DNA of 64,000 nt from Lactuca virosa. Lineage: Eukaryota > Streptophyta > Magnoliopsida > Asterales > Asteraceae. This document shows positions 1 through 11,250 of the stretch, one piece after another. The stretch lies in NCBI GenBank assembly GCA_928212115.1, contig CAKMRJ010005745.1, positions 100,001,714-100,065,713 of the forward strand, read 5' to 3'. Position 1 is the first letter of the stretch, and every line of letters starts with the position of its first letter. The notes under the pieces were generated by a model. It was not told the DNA's origin. It saw only the letters and a program-made list of their open reading frames with translations, and ran no database searches. The position numbers and the translations under genes were made by a program.

Positions 1-345
1 ATTGACACAAAGTCCACCACTGCCAAGGTCCTCAAATTACAATCGGTAAACACTTAGGTTCAACATACTTAACGAACACCTAGTTCTAACACTCCTAGTG
101 AACACTTAATTCAAACATCTGGTGAATACTTAGTTCTAAAACACTTAGTGAACACACTCAGTTCAACAACACCAAGTGAACACATCTAGTTCAAAAATAC
201 TTAATGAACACATTGAGTTCAAAAATATCAAGTGAACACATAGAGTTCAAAAATACCTAATGAACACGTTGAGTTCAAACACCAAGTGAACACATAGAGT
301 TCAAAAATACCTAACGAACACATAGAGTTCAAAAACACTTATTAT
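1..345. repeat. Tandem repeat inside LTR I
   Basis: Imperfect units of roughly 28-32 bp are built on GTTCAAAAATACCTAATGAA and ACACATAGA. They vary in length and sequence and end before 350. No coding potential is seen. Confidence 0.75.
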
Positions 346-818
346 TTCGTCTCACATCAACTATTTCATCTACCCATGTTCTACCCAACATATTTGTAGA
401 TGCAAATACATATACAGTTTAAATCTTTTAAAACCTGTATAAAACATTAATTCAACATCCATCTCAAGTAAACAAACAATGTATAAACACATAACACATA
501 CTTCATAGCAAATACTTCATATATGTGTTAGAAGGAAAGTAACTACACACTCACTTGATAAGACGATGATCGGACAACACCTCGTCTCTTAAAACAATCG
601 TTTCCGATAAAACCGGGACGTTTTCCCAAAAAAACGGGCTTGACGTGGACAGAGTTTCGGCTTGAAAATATAATTTTCTCGGGAACTTTGGAGCGTCGGG
701 ACTTGCTTCGGGTGTCGGGATGATATCGGGGCTTCGGGGGTATTTCTCGCAAAGTAGAAGAAAGAAAAAGGGGTGAAAGAAGTGGAAATTAGCAAAAAGA
801 TCGGCAGCCCTCGTGTTC

Positions 819-887
819 TATTTATAGGGTGCTAAACTCCGATTTACGCTGGGCGTACTCCGCTGTCGACATGTACGTTGGGCGTAC
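819..887 (-). promoter_or_regulatory. TATA-like box plus two GTACG-N5-CGTAC dyads in LTR I
   Basis: On the minus strand a CTATAAATA box lies at 827-819. Upstream of it in element sense are 844-858 (TTACG CTGGG CGTAC, one half-site mismatch) and 873-887 (GTACG TTGGG CGTAC). The same half-sites and five-base spacer recur four times in LTR E. The promoter role is inferred from position. Confidence 0.5.
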
Positions 888-1877
888 TGGGTGGATCAAA
901 CCGGACGCGTCACTACTTCGGATAAGCTCCGAATTAATATTTTTATTTATTTATTTTATTTATTTAAAAACTTCAGAAATACATAACTTCTGCATACGAG
1001 CTCCGTTTTGACGTTCTTTATATCCACGCGTAGGTGAGACTATGCTCTACAACTTTCATTTAGACTCCGTCGGCAAATTTTGATTTTATTTTTATTATAT
1101 TATTTTTAGTAGGTCGGGACAGGAAAACTCCGTTAGAAATTCATAACTTCTTCATCTGACGTCCGTTTTCGTCTGTCTTCTTACCGTTGGACTACTATTG
1201 ACGAGATCTTCGATTCTCGTTTAGATTGTTTCGACTAGAAATCACTCGATCTCATATTCGAACTTTGGGTTGCATACTGCTAAGTCGAAACTTAGAAAAA
1301 TCATAACTTCCTCATACGAGATCAGATTTAGACTCTCTTATTATATATGCTCTCGATTTAACGTATTCTACGACTTTCGTTCAGATAACTAAGGCTAAAT
1401 ATCGCTCTATCGTAAATTCACTATTTACGTCACACAGTGTCGTACCGGTTCAGTCGCGAAACTTCGACATGTCATAACTTCCTCGTTATAACTCGGATTT
1501 CAGCATTCTTTATATATTCGGAAACCTTTCCACGACCACTACAACCTAGTTAAGATTATTCATTCTAAATAATCTTTTATCAAAAAAGTAAAATTTGATG
1601 CTTATCGTCTCTAAATTGACTAGCCGGGATCTACGGGCGTTACAATAAATCATCAGAATCAACAATTTACATGTATCACAAAGGAAATTGGAAGTTAATG
1701 TCTTGATGAAGTTTTCATGTATGGAGGGCAGGGATTAAGGGATAAATGTGTTAAAAATATTCTTGTTTCCTAATGATTCTGAATATGGAAGTAGGAAACA
1801 AATGTAAGCTTTCTTGAATCTTGACATATACCATCTTGCTTAGTTTTCCACATCTATTCATAAACATACAAATCCAG

Positions 1878-3085
1878 GTTGGAAATTAAGCAATCAGCTG
1901 AAGGAACAGAAGAAGTTCCTGGACTCTCTGAGGTGCTTGTGTACAAGACATATGAAGTGTGGGAACTGCTCAAAAGCGGGAGTCGTGTCAGATCTGTTGG
2001 ATCTACCAATGCCAATGAGCTAAGTAGCCAATCTCACTGGTAAGTGTGTGTGTGTGTGTGTGACTGTGTGTATTTAGTTATAGCATTGTAGTTGTGAATA
2101 TAAAATTAAGGTGGAATCTTTATGGAAAATGTTGTTGTGTAGCTTATTAAGAGTGACAGTTCGTGGGGAGAATTTGGTGAACGGACAGTTCGTGGTTATT
2201 TGATTTAGTGGGAAGTGAACGTGTGGGGAAGACCGAAGGAATCCCAATTCATAAATAAATCACTTTCAGCTTTAGGAGATGTGATTTTAGCTCTTGCATC
2301 AAAGACTTCTCACATTCCTTACAGGTATGTCTCTCATCTACCCCATCTTGGATTATTTATTTTTTTTATTGTTTTTTTCTTATTTCAATCTTCTTTTTGA
2401 CCAAATCAGGAACTCAAAGCTTACCCATATTCTTCATAGCTCTCTAGGTGAGCTTTCTTTGCACATAATGTTGTGATAAAATTACAATACTACAATAAAT
2501 AAATTAGTAAAAGTAGATTGATATTTTCTTGCAGGAGGTGATTGTAAGACATTGATGTTCATCGGATTTGGGAGAAACAATTTGTTCCCTGAATTTTGCA
2601 TGCAGAGTGAGAGGTGTTGAATATTGCCCAGCTAGAAAACAAACTCATGTCACTGAGCTATTCAAGTACAAACAGCTGGTAATTAATTAGCAAACTACTT
2701 TCATTTATTTATTATATTGTTTTGTTATATAATTAAATTAATTATCTGTTGTTTATTTTGTTAAAAAAAATAGGCTAAGAAAGCAAAACATGATGAGAAA
2801 GAAACCAAAAAGTTGCACGATAATCTTCAGTCTATGCAACTCCGTCTTTCTGCAAGAGAACACATATGTAGAACTCTACAAGAAAAGGTAAATCAAGAAA
2901 TAATAACAACATTAAAGAACAATTACTGATTATTATTATTATTATTTATTTATTTTGTGGTTTTAGGTGCCTGACTACAATATCGGAAAAAAGACCTCCA
3001 TTAGTTACTTCCACATCAAAACTCCGCCTTCCTCTCAGAAGAATCACAAATTTTGTGTCCACTCCCAATTTCAGCAAAATTGCCT
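1878..3085 (+). pseudogene. Kinesin-14 motor domain fragment with introns, frameshifted
   Basis: Six exon-like blocks with GT-AG borders match the C-terminal half of a plant kinesin-14 motor and the following segment. 1878-2039 encodes LEIKQSAEGTEEVPGL and RVRSVGSTNANELSS (switch I region). About 2143-2324 carries DLVGSE (switch II) and NKSLSALGDVI. 2410-2447 carries NSKLTHIL. 2535-2678 carries LNFACRVRGVEYCPARK. 2774-2887 carries KHDEKETKKL, and 2967-3085 carries KLRLPLRRITNFVSTP. The P-loop half is absent. Frame changes and stops occur around switch II (2195-2250) and in the 2535 exon, where VQISP-like residues are lost. Introns are kept, so this is a genomic capture and not a retrocopy. 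It fuses mid-exon to PAS2 sequence. Confidence 0.85.
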
Positions 3086-4305
3086 CAAATAAGTTCAAGA
3101 TTGTATGTAATGTGGGGAATCCTTTATAGTTTTCCTGAGGTTAGAGCTTTCTTCCTTTTAGTTAATAATTTTCAGTTTTATAACAGTTTTACTGAGATAA
3201 AAAAAAACTTGATTGTGACAGGTTCAAACACATCCTATTGTTAGCTCTTTGGTCATTAGTTGGAGTATCACTGAGGTAAAAAAAACATTTGAGCTTGAAG
3301 AAATGGAAGAAAAAAATAAATGATTTCATTATTTTGTAACCATATATTATTTATGGTGCTGATAAATTAGATTATTAGATACTCTTTCTTTGGGACAAAA
3401 GAGGCATTTGGTTCTACTCCACACTGGCTTTTATGGATCAGGTTTGACCTTCATTCTTTGGTCAACTAGGTTCAAGAATTTATTTCTCATTATTTTTGTA
3501 CTCTCTTTTATAAAAATTGTAACTTTTGGTTGTGTGAGTGTAGGTATAGCACCTTTCTTGTGTTATATCCAACTGGCATCTCAAGTGAAATTGCTATGAT
3601 CTATAATGCATTGCCTTATATGAAGGTAACAACCCTCCATTCCTACTACCATATAATATGACCATTTTACCCTTTTCTTTTCCTTGACTTTTTGTATTAA
3701 GTAAAAAAGAGACACCTATATAGATAGCTTACCGGATTTTTTTCCCATTAAGTCGTGTTATGGGTATCTAGGACCAGAATAAACTATCCGAATCCGAGTA
3801 AATGACCATTTTACCCATCTATTTAGAAATGATGCTTGTTAACAAAGAAGTAGTATCTAACTCTTGCTTGAGTAAATGGTTATTTTACCCTTCTCTTTGG
3901 CCAATGATCATTTCACCCTTCTATTTAAAAAACAATGCTTGCTAACAAGGAAACAATATCTTACTTTTGTTAAATTAAATGACTGTTTAACCCTTCTATT
4001 TAGAAACAATGCTTACTCACAAAAGAAATAGTATCTTACTCTTGTTTGAGCAAATGATCATTTTACCCTTCTATTTAGAAACAATGCTTACCAACAAAAG
4101 AAACAATATCCTACTCTCCTTTGAGTACATGACCATTTTACCCTTCTATTTAATGAATGACCATTTGACCATTCTATTTGGTAAATGACCATTTTATCAT
4201 TGTATTTTGCAGGAGTCTGAAAAGTATTCCATAAGGATGCCCAACAAATGGAACTTTTCATTTGATTACTTCTATTTTGCTGTTGTGGTGTTAGCAGCTC
4301 TATAA
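3086..4305 (+). pseudogene. PAS2: PAS2 (3-hydroxyacyl-CoA dehydratase) 3' gene fragment
   Basis: Five exons at 3086-3139, 3222-3275, 3371-3441, 3544-3625 and 4213-4305, all with GT-AG borders, read open when spliced. They encode SRLYVMWGILYSFPE, SSLVISWSITE, RYSFFGTKEAFGS, FLVLYPTGISSEIAMIY and EKYSIRMPNKWNFSFDYF. PAS2/PHS1 dehydrates 3-hydroxyacyl-CoA in very-long-chain fatty acid elongation in the ER membrane. The Tyr and Glu seven residues apart in YPTGISSE fit the family's catalytic pair. The N-terminal half is missing and the C terminus stops early (VVVLAAL then stop) before the usual Lys-rich tail, so a functional enzyme is unlikely. The unit lies inside a CACTA element and is upstream-fused to kinesin sequence. 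Confidence 0.85.
3645..4205. repeat. Minisatellite in the last PAS2 intron
   Basis: About six to seven imperfect units of roughly 75 bp share AATGACCATTTTACCCTTCT, then a TTTAGAAACAATGCTT and AACAAAAGAAA segment. They fill most of the intron between the exons ending at 3625 and starting at 4213. Confidence 0.8.
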
Positions 4306-4504
4306 TTTCATGTATAATTTAGGTGGGAAATCATCCGTTCTTATATGAAGATTTATTTGGTTATTGTTGTTGTATTATAATTTATAAACATTTATAACAT
4401 TTTCCTTTTCTTTTGTTTTATTGGATATTATTATATTTCATTTTAAAAATGACATTTAATATTTCAATAATTTCTTAATTATTGACCCTTTTTTTTGTCT
4501 AAAA

Positions 4505-4871
4505 GGCTAAATCAGCGACGACCTGTTATAGTCACTAATTAGATAAACAAGTGATCACTTTCTATGGTCACTAATCGGATAAAACAGTGACGACTTTTAT
4601 TGGTCACTAAGTAGATAAAATAGTGACGACTTTCATTGATTAGTGACAACATTTAGTGACGAAGTGGGTCGTCACAGATTTAGTGACGACTATATTTTAG
4701 TCACTGTTTAGTGACCATATTTATATCTGGTCACTAAATCGGTTTTGTGACGGACCTATAATGACGAAAAGTGACGACCGAAATTTTGGTCACTAAATCA
4801 TTTAGTGACGACTCATTCTATTGTTAGTGACCATTTCGTTTTGGTCACTAATTGGCATATTTTTTGTAGTG
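4505..4871. repeat. CACTA subterminal repeat array and terminus
   Basis: GTGACGAC and GGTCACTAA copies in both orientations are spaced 20-40 bp apart and end at GTAGTG (4866-4871). In CACTA elements such arrays bind the TNPA-type protein. The three bases after the end are TCT; the partner TSD cannot be read. Confidence 0.75.
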
Positions 4872-6092
4872 TCTATAACTTCTTTGACAAATTATGCTCA
4901 TTATTTCACAACTCTTTCAAAGACCACATATATTTTATGGTAGTTTTTGTAACCAATATCTAGTCGCATAATAGTGGATTGAAGTTCATTTTATAGTACT
5001 TATCAAATAAAGAAGAATATTTTTTTTTTATTTTTTTTATTATTTTTTATTTTTTATATTTTTTAATAGAAGGATAAAATGGTCGTTTATTTTCATCCAT
5101 GCATATATCATTAATTCGGTTAAATAAGAAACAATTTTAGTCCAAATCCTTGTTGGTTTTATTTGTTGCACGTTTGATCCTTTTGAGTAACATCGTCCCT
5201 GCAAAAACAAATCGATGGGAACTTTGTAGAGGGGAGCTGATCCGTACACAAAAAAATTTCTCCATACACAACAATTGGTGCTTTAAAATGTTATATTGTA
5301 CAACTATATAATGCATGAATTGTTGTGTATGACAAAAAAAATGTTGCACGTTTGATCCTTTTGAGTAACATCGTCCCTGAAAAAACAAATCGATGGGAAC
5401 TTTGTAGAGGGCATAGTAAGAGGATAGCACTTGGAGGTCTGAGTCTGACCACCAAATTGCGTCTTGGAAACTGCTGGTAAAAATTCTGATTTAACTATCG
5501 CTTTCTATAATTAAGATAGTTTTGATGAATTGGTGTTCATTGAGCAGTTAAAGGAAAAAAAATAAAAAGAAACAAATCTTTGCTATTATAGATCATAGAT
5601 TAAACGAATTCTGCCCTTTCCAAAAAAGTTGAATTTACTTTGTACATTTCTTTTCCCTTTTATTTTTCTAGTCGTAACTAGTGTAGCGTTTTTAATCAAA
5701 ATATTTATTTCTGACGACTATGTAATTAAATAGTGACCATGGACTAAACCGTAATGGACCCAAATAGTATCATATCACTATTTTCATGGACGGACAGTGT
5801 ATTTGATTCCATTAGTTTGCTTTTTGGGATTTATGTCACATAACTTCAGAACCAAAAAATATCAGACAATGGGAACACACACACACACACATATATTTGG
5901 GGCAATTTATTTCAATTATTCATCATTAATCTGACTTACAGCTTGGTAGGGGCAGTTTATTTCAATCCGTCATCATGAGATTGTCTTATAACATGGTTCA
6001 AATTTCATGGAAGCGAAGCATCCTATGCTCTACTGGAATGGCCCACCAATTTGAGGTCATTCACTTGTATCCTTCATCTTCACAATGAAGGC
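4872..6092. other. Spacer upstream of the RLP gene
   Basis: AT-rich with no convincing gene. It contains the duplicated block at 5165-5411 described separately, an (AC)n run at 5876-5890, and otherwise unique-looking sequence that would include the RLP promoter. Confidence 0.6.
5165..5411. repeat. Hairpin flanked by 69-bp direct repeats
   Basis: Bases 5165-5233 and 5343-5411 are the same 69-bp sequence with one mismatch by eye. Between them 5263-5276 and 5318-5331 are perfect 14-bp inverted repeats (CATACACAACAATT and its complement). The core could be a small foldback element. The flanking duplication is far longer than a normal TSD. Confidence 0.8.
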
Positions 6093-6100
6093 TATATAAA
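6093..6100 (+). promoter_or_regulatory. TATA box of the RLP gene
   Basis: TATATAAA lies 65-72 bp upstream of the ATG at 6165. Transcription would start near 6125-6130, which argues against the upstream in-frame ATGs at 6051 and 6123 and favours the ATG pair at 6165 and 6168. Confidence 0.6.
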
Positions 6101-6164
6101 CCGTCATGGGGGCAGCTTATACATGCATCAATACAATCTAAAAATCACCAATATTTGCACTTAC

Positions 6165-8728
6165 ATGATGAATCCTTGTGTTTTCATTATTTTCTCACTT
6201 CTCTATCTACATCTGGAGCCTTCAACTGCCAACCAATTGGTTATCAACAAGTGCTCCGATAACGAGAGAGATGCTCTCCTTCATTTCAAATCTCACCTTC
6301 AAGACTCCCATGACTCCGATCATCTCCCTACTTGGAGAGCTGACAAACATGACTGTTGTACATGGGAAGGAGTCACGTGCAACAACCAAACAGGCCATGT
6401 TACAAAGCTTAATCTCAGCGGCTATAATCTTGAAGGTGAGATTAGCCAATCATTACTTAACTTAAGCTACTTGAATAATCTTTATCTTTCAGGCAATTCT
6501 TTTAATGGAACCATTCCCACCTTCATTGGTTCCATGACTCAGTTAAGGTACCTTGATCTTAGCGATAATGATTTTGAAGGAATAATTCCCAGATCAGTTA
6601 GTTCCTTGACCAAATTAAGAGCTCTTCGCCTCAACCTTAATAATCTTAATGGAACCATTCCCAGGTTCATTTGTTCCTTGACCGAATTAAGGATGCTTGA
6701 CCTTTCTTATAACTCTCTTTATGGAACCATTCCTCCAGAGTTTGGAAACCTCACCAACTTGGAAATACTTGTACTTTCATATGCTGGAAGGTGTAGAGTT
6801 GAAAACCTAGATTGGTTATCTCATCTCTCTCATATGGAGATACTTTATATGGATGGGATTTCCTTAGCCAGTCAAAATCATTGGGTAAATGTAGTTCTGA
6901 GTATCCCAAAACTATTTACCTTGAGTTTAAAGGGATGCGAGCTGTCACAGGTCATGTATCCATATTCTTCATTTCTCAATTCTTCTTCATCTTTGATAAG
7001 CCTCGTTCTTGGAAACAACAATCTCACCTCATCCATGTATCATTGGATGTTTCCATTAACCAGCAATAAGCTCCAGTATCTTTATCTCTCTGACAATATG
7101 TTAGATGGGATACCCAAATATCTTGGTAACCTCTCTAGTTTGGAAAATTTGATATTTGATAACAACTCTGCAATGATCGAATTTCCTGTTTTTCTGAACA
7201 ACTTGTCTGATGAGATCAGAACACTGAAAAATCTTTTCTATCTTGATATTTCCAACAATGGAATTTTAGACACCGTTCATCAGGATTTTTGGGACATGTG
7301 GCCTTCTCAATTAAGATATCTAAATCTCTCTTCTAACAGCATCAGTGGGAAAGCACCAGATTTATCATCAGCTTTTGACAACAATTCAGTAATAGATTTG
7401 AGTTCCAATAACTTTTATGGTCCAATATCAAATGTTTCTTCCACTGTAGCATCGTTAAATCTTTCCAGAAACAAATTCTATGGAGGAATCTCATTTTTAT
7501 GCCAAATTGTACATGGGAACTTATCATTTGTTGACCTTTCCCATAACTTTCTAAGCGGACAACTTCCAGACTGCTTGTGGCATTTCAAAGAACTAAAAGT
7601 TCTTAATCTAGGGCACAACAATCTTTCTGGAAGGCTTCCTCCCTCTATTGGATCTTTGATACAACTCGAAGCATTGTACTTATACGAGAACAACTTCTCT
7701 GGAGAATTACCTTTTTCCATAAAGAATTGCACGAGTTTGACCTCATTAATTTTGTGGGCCAACAAGTTTTCTGGCAATGTGCCTGTTTGGATTGGTGAAA
7801 ACTTGTCGGGGCTGTATGTTCTTATCCTAAGATCAAACAACTTCTTCGGAACCATCCCTTTGCAATTATGTCGATTAGCAAATCTTCAAATTCTAGACTT
7901 GTCCATAAACAATCTCCATGGATCCATCCCATCATGTTTGAATAATTTTACAAGTATGGTACAAGAAAGATTCTTACCGACACAAAATGTACATTCCTAT
8001 ATATTTATGTGGTTTTATTCAGATGGTATACGTATTTCCTTTAAAGATAAGTATGTTGACAATGCAATAATCGGGTGGCAAGGAGATGAACGTGAATTCT
8101 CTAGTAATCTAAGGTTGTTGAAGATGATTGACCTGTCAAGCAACAATTTAACAGGTCAAATCCCATACGAGATTACCAATCTTTATGAACTGGTTTCACT
8201 AAACTTATCAAATAACGCTCTACTTGGAGAGATTCCATGGAATATTGGTCAGATGAAAAAGCTTTTAACTTTGGATTTATCTAGAAATAATTTTTCAGGA
8301 GGAATACCATCAAGCATGTCTGGTATGACTTTTTTTAAGTCATCTAGATGTTTCATATAATAGCTTGTCAGGGAGAATCCCATCTAGCACTCAACTTCAA
8401 TCCTTTCCTCCTTCAAGATACGATGGGAACGCAGGACTATGTGGACCTCCCCCTTACCAAAAAATGTCTTGGAGATGAAGAATCAGAAGCAACATCAGTC
8501 AATGATAAAAGCGAGGGTGATGGGGAAGACATAGATGAATTTTGGGGATGGTTCTATATTGGTGGGGTAACCGGTTTTGTTACTGGATTTTGGATAGCAT
8601 GTGGCACTTTACTTCTCAATGGTCGAGGGAGACATGTATTTTTTCACTTTTATGATAGCTTCAAAGATTGGGTTTATGTGAAGATTATGTTGTTCATTGT
8701 AAATTTGCAAAGGGTTAGACATACATAG
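6165..8728 (+). CDS. LRR receptor-like protein (RLP, EIX2/Ve1-type), frameshifted near 3' end
   Basis: A single-exon plant receptor-like protein: a cell-surface extracellular LRR protein without a kinase, the class that works with SOBIR1/BAK1-type kinases in defence or development. From Met at 6165: signal peptide (hydrophobic CVFIIFSLLYLHLEPSTA); LRRNT cap with SDNERDALLHFK and CCTWEGVTC; about 20-25 LRRs of the LxxLxLSxNxxxGxIP type; a non-LRR island at about 7955-8100; further LRRs; then an acidic linker (SEGDGEDIDEFW), one membrane helix (WFYIGGVTGFVTGFWIACG, about 8549-8615) and a short basic tail ending at 8728. The open frame stops at 8360. One extra T in the seven-T run 8330-8336 and one extra C in the five-C run 8449-8453 account for both frame changes; with those bases discounted the protein would be about 853 residues, normal for the family. 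Either this is a recent pseudogene making a truncated, secreted LRR protein, or both are sequencing errors. Ligand unknown. Confidence 0.88.
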
Positions 8729-8863
8729 TTTCTCATCTAATTTTTCTTTGTAACTTATTTTCTAGCATGTATCTTAATTATCTTCAACAGACCTATTAAT
8801 GGTCTTATTTTGGGCTAGATGTTTGGTAATGTAATCTGAAAGGGGTTTTAAGTCCTCGATATC

Positions 8864-8869
8864 AATAAA
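8864..8869 (+). terminator. Poly(A) signal of the RLP gene
   Basis: AATAAA lies about 135 bp after the distal stop at 8728, in a U-rich context typical of plant 3' UTRs. Confidence 0.45.
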
Positions 8870-9406
8870 ATTGTCACCAACACCATGGGTGGCCATTTCT
8901 CGCATTGTGTGAAATAAAACATTCTGAAAAGTTCATACTTTGTAGCATGTAAAAATAAGATGAAAATGTAGCTATTGTTGTAAATTTGATGGACTATTTT
9001 TATAGGACAATTCTCAATGTAGATTATTTTTAGAGTAGTACTTAAGAGATGATACATCCATATATACTCTGTACTACAATGATAATATTTGTAACTTCAA
9101 CTCACTTGGAACGAACCTAGATGATCCAACGTCCTTTCAAGTGCCCATTGAAGATCCATTGTGTTTATCTACATAAGATTGACCTTTTTTCAATCAACTT
9201 AAGTAATTGATTAATACCAGCTTCCGAATTATAGCATAAAGTGAGCATACATATCAACACAACAATATAATTAATTTAATCATCTATATCTCATCAATTT
9301 GAAGACTTTCCCAAGTTTGACCAATTTAGATCAAAATGCGTGATTTTGGTTCCAGACTCGATACATATAGTAAGACTTAACAAATAAAATCCGTTCATGG
9401 ATTTAC
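8870..9406. other. Spacer downstream of RLP
   Basis: No recognised gene or repeat; AT-rich unique-looking sequence. A minus-strand reading near 9120-9240 stays open briefly but matches nothing I know. Confidence 0.5.
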
Positions 9407-10051
9407 CTCAAACGAACTTTTTTGAGGCCTGGTGCTGTCATACGAACGTTGATTGTGCAGCCATTGAGTAACCACCTCATATAACTCATAGACAACTTTA
9501 GCAGCTCCTTTTGAGAGTTCATGATTTTCATCCATGATTTGATACAACAATATTCAAGCAAAGATATCACATAATGACTAGCCTTCTAGACTAAAAAAAT
9601 TACAAGAGTTCCACTATGGTAATTATTTATTTATTTATTTTGTAACAATATTGAATCTTGACAACACCAAAGGAAGTTTCTTAAAATCCACGACGAGTGA
9701 AGCATTTACATACTATTATGAATCTCATAAAAGATAGTCAAGCTAGCGGCGCAGCATGTTGTCCGTTTGCCTTCAATCGATATGTATTGAACTATTTTAG
9801 TCGAATTCAATATAAAATATATAAAATGCGAGCATCCATTTGGAACATTGCCAAAGAAAGATGTAGTATTTCAGAAAAGAAGAACATACTTAGCTAGCAT
9901 AAAATAAAAGTATCCAAATCAGGTCTTGGTTCATCAATTTGTGAGTCATCTCCTTCTGGTCTTGGGGTTTGCTGCTGCCGGAAAAACCCTTCATCACATC
10001 TCAGAGAGGTGTGTGTGCATAGAAAAGATCTGCCTCTTCTTCTTATTTATA
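9407..10051 (-). other. Possible small minus-strand gene, unidentified
   Basis: On the minus strand a TATA-like TATAAATA (10051-10044) is followed 50 bp later by an ATG (9994) opening MKGFSGSSKPQDQKEMTHK, which ends at 9890. Further on, 9535-9407 reads MDENHELSKGAAKVVYELYE and ends at TTTGAG|GTAAAT, a plausible splice donor. I do not recognise the product, and the link between the two pieces is a guess. The CACTA element is inserted about 80 bp upstream of this TATA box. It may be a gene remnant or chance. Confidence 0.2.
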
Positions 10052-10129
10052 CTTCCAAACTCCTCCAATCATAACTAAAATCGAAAATCGAACGGATCCA
10101 GGTGATTGCATATCAAGTAGCCATGGATT

Positions 10130-10705
10130 CACTACAAGAAGAACAACATGTATAGACGACACCTATCCAGACGACATATGTCATCGGCAAAAGCTACGCT
10201 ATACCGACGACATGTCATCGGTACAACATTTTCCAACTTTGACCATATGTCTTTGACCAAAAAAGCTATCCTGATGACAAGCTATCCCGACGACAGGTCG
10301 TCTGCATAGACTCGGCGGGAAGGGGCAAAACATTGGTGGTATATAGAGAACCAATGCCGACGACATCTCATCGGTATAGGATATTAAAAAAATATTTTTG
10401 ATTTATTTATATTCCTTGTCGCAGAAAATCAAGACGTCGTCGTTTTCGTCAACATATGCTGACGACATGTCGTCTGTATAGGGTATTAAAAAAATAATTT
10501 AGGTTTATTTTTAATCCGTGTCGCAGAAAATCAAGACGATTTCGTTTCGTAATCCTATACCGACGACATGTCGTCTGGACAAAGTGGGGTAGATCCGCGT
10601 GAAAACCATTTTTTATTTATTTTTTTAATGACGTAAAGCGCAACTACATAGTTTTGATTTACCTATACCGATGACTTGTCGTCGGCATAGGGTTTCCCGG
10701 TAACA
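10130..10705. repeat. Left CACTA terminus and subterminal repeats
   Basis: The CACTACAAG terminus is followed by about nine copies of ACCGACGACATGTCGTCGGTAT-type motifs in both orientations. The core GACGACATGTCGTC is itself a 14-bp palindrome. These are the expected binding sites for the element's TNPA-like protein. Confidence 0.8.
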
Positions 10706-10759
10706 AAACTCGCAAACTGCGTTCATTTTGCAGTCGCTTGGGTTTTCTTTTCCCTCTCA

Positions 10760-11110
10760 AGCTATTAAAATAAAACTAATTATAAAATCAAATTAAATTA
10801 ATTTAAAAAATTAAACTAATAACAAAGAAGAAAATATTAAATTAATTATAAAATTAAATTAAATTAATTTTAAAATCATATTAAATTAATTATAAAATCA
10901 AATTAAATTAATTATTAAATCAAATTAATATTAATATTAAAATAAAATAAAACTAATTATAAAATCAAATTAAATTAATTTAAACACTTAAACTAATAAC
11001 AAAAAAGAAAATATTAAATTAATTATAAAATCAAATTAAGTTAATTTTAAAATCAAATTAAATTAATTATAAAATCAAATTAAACGGTATATTTTTTAAA
11101 CCAAAATATT
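10760..11110. repeat. AT-rich tandem array
   Basis: Irregular repeats of AAATTAATTATAAAATCAAATT units of about 20-40 bp lie between the subterminal array and the transposase gene. Non-coding. Confidence 0.7.
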
Positions 11111-11123
11111 ATGTAATATAATA

Positions 11124-11250
11124 TTAAAAGTACGATGATATAATAGAAAATAAATAAAAGTATGATGTTATAATTAACAAAATTAAGATACTTTTGTTAA
11201 TTATAACATTATACTTTTGTTTATTTTCTATCATAACATCGTACTTTTAA
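11124..11250. repeat. 59-bp-arm hairpin inside the CACTA element
   Basis: Arms 11124-11182 and 11192-11250 are inverted repeats matching at 55 of 59 positions, with a 9-base loop. A transcript would fold into a long near-perfect stem, like a MITE or a small-RNA precursor. Confidence 0.85.

Larger units (their letters stand above)
1..1644 (-). mobile_element. LTR of a Ty3-like retrotransposon, cut by window start (family I)
   Basis: The right end is TGTAACGCCCG read on the minus strand. Bases about 540-1644 resemble 47345-48457 of element A, including the stretch encoding a PPKPRYHP-type spurious peptide, so this is an LTR of a related but diverged family. In element sense a TATA-like CTATAAATA lies at 827-819, with two inverted-repeat motifs just upstream. 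Bases 1-345 are tandem repeats. The other LTR end, any internal region and the left TSD lie outside the window, so solo LTR and full element cannot be told apart. Confidence 0.8.
1645..4871. mobile_element. CACTA transposon end carrying captured gene fragments (Pack-CACTA)
   Basis: The right terminus reads TTTTTTGTAGTG at 4860-4871, the complement of CACTACAAAAAA, a canonical En/Spm (CACTA) end. Bases 4505-4860 hold many inverted and direct copies of an AGTGACGAC / GTCACTAA subterminal motif. Inside lie exons from two unrelated host genes, kinesin-14 then PAS2, in the same orientation. No left CACTA end is visible between 1645 and 1878; it may have been removed or displaced by the LTR ending at 1644. 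No transposase is seen, so the element would be non-autonomous. Confidence 0.7.

Noticed and set aside
543..752. PPKPRYHP-type open frame, also at 43655-43897 and 47354-47596
   Set aside because: Three related copies all lie in LTRs of families I and A, next to the TATA region on the element strand; conservation follows from LTR homology. A leader peptide is possible but unsupported.
7478..7855. 125-codon minus-strand open frame inside the RLP gene
   Set aside because: Antisense shadow of the LRR coding sequence.
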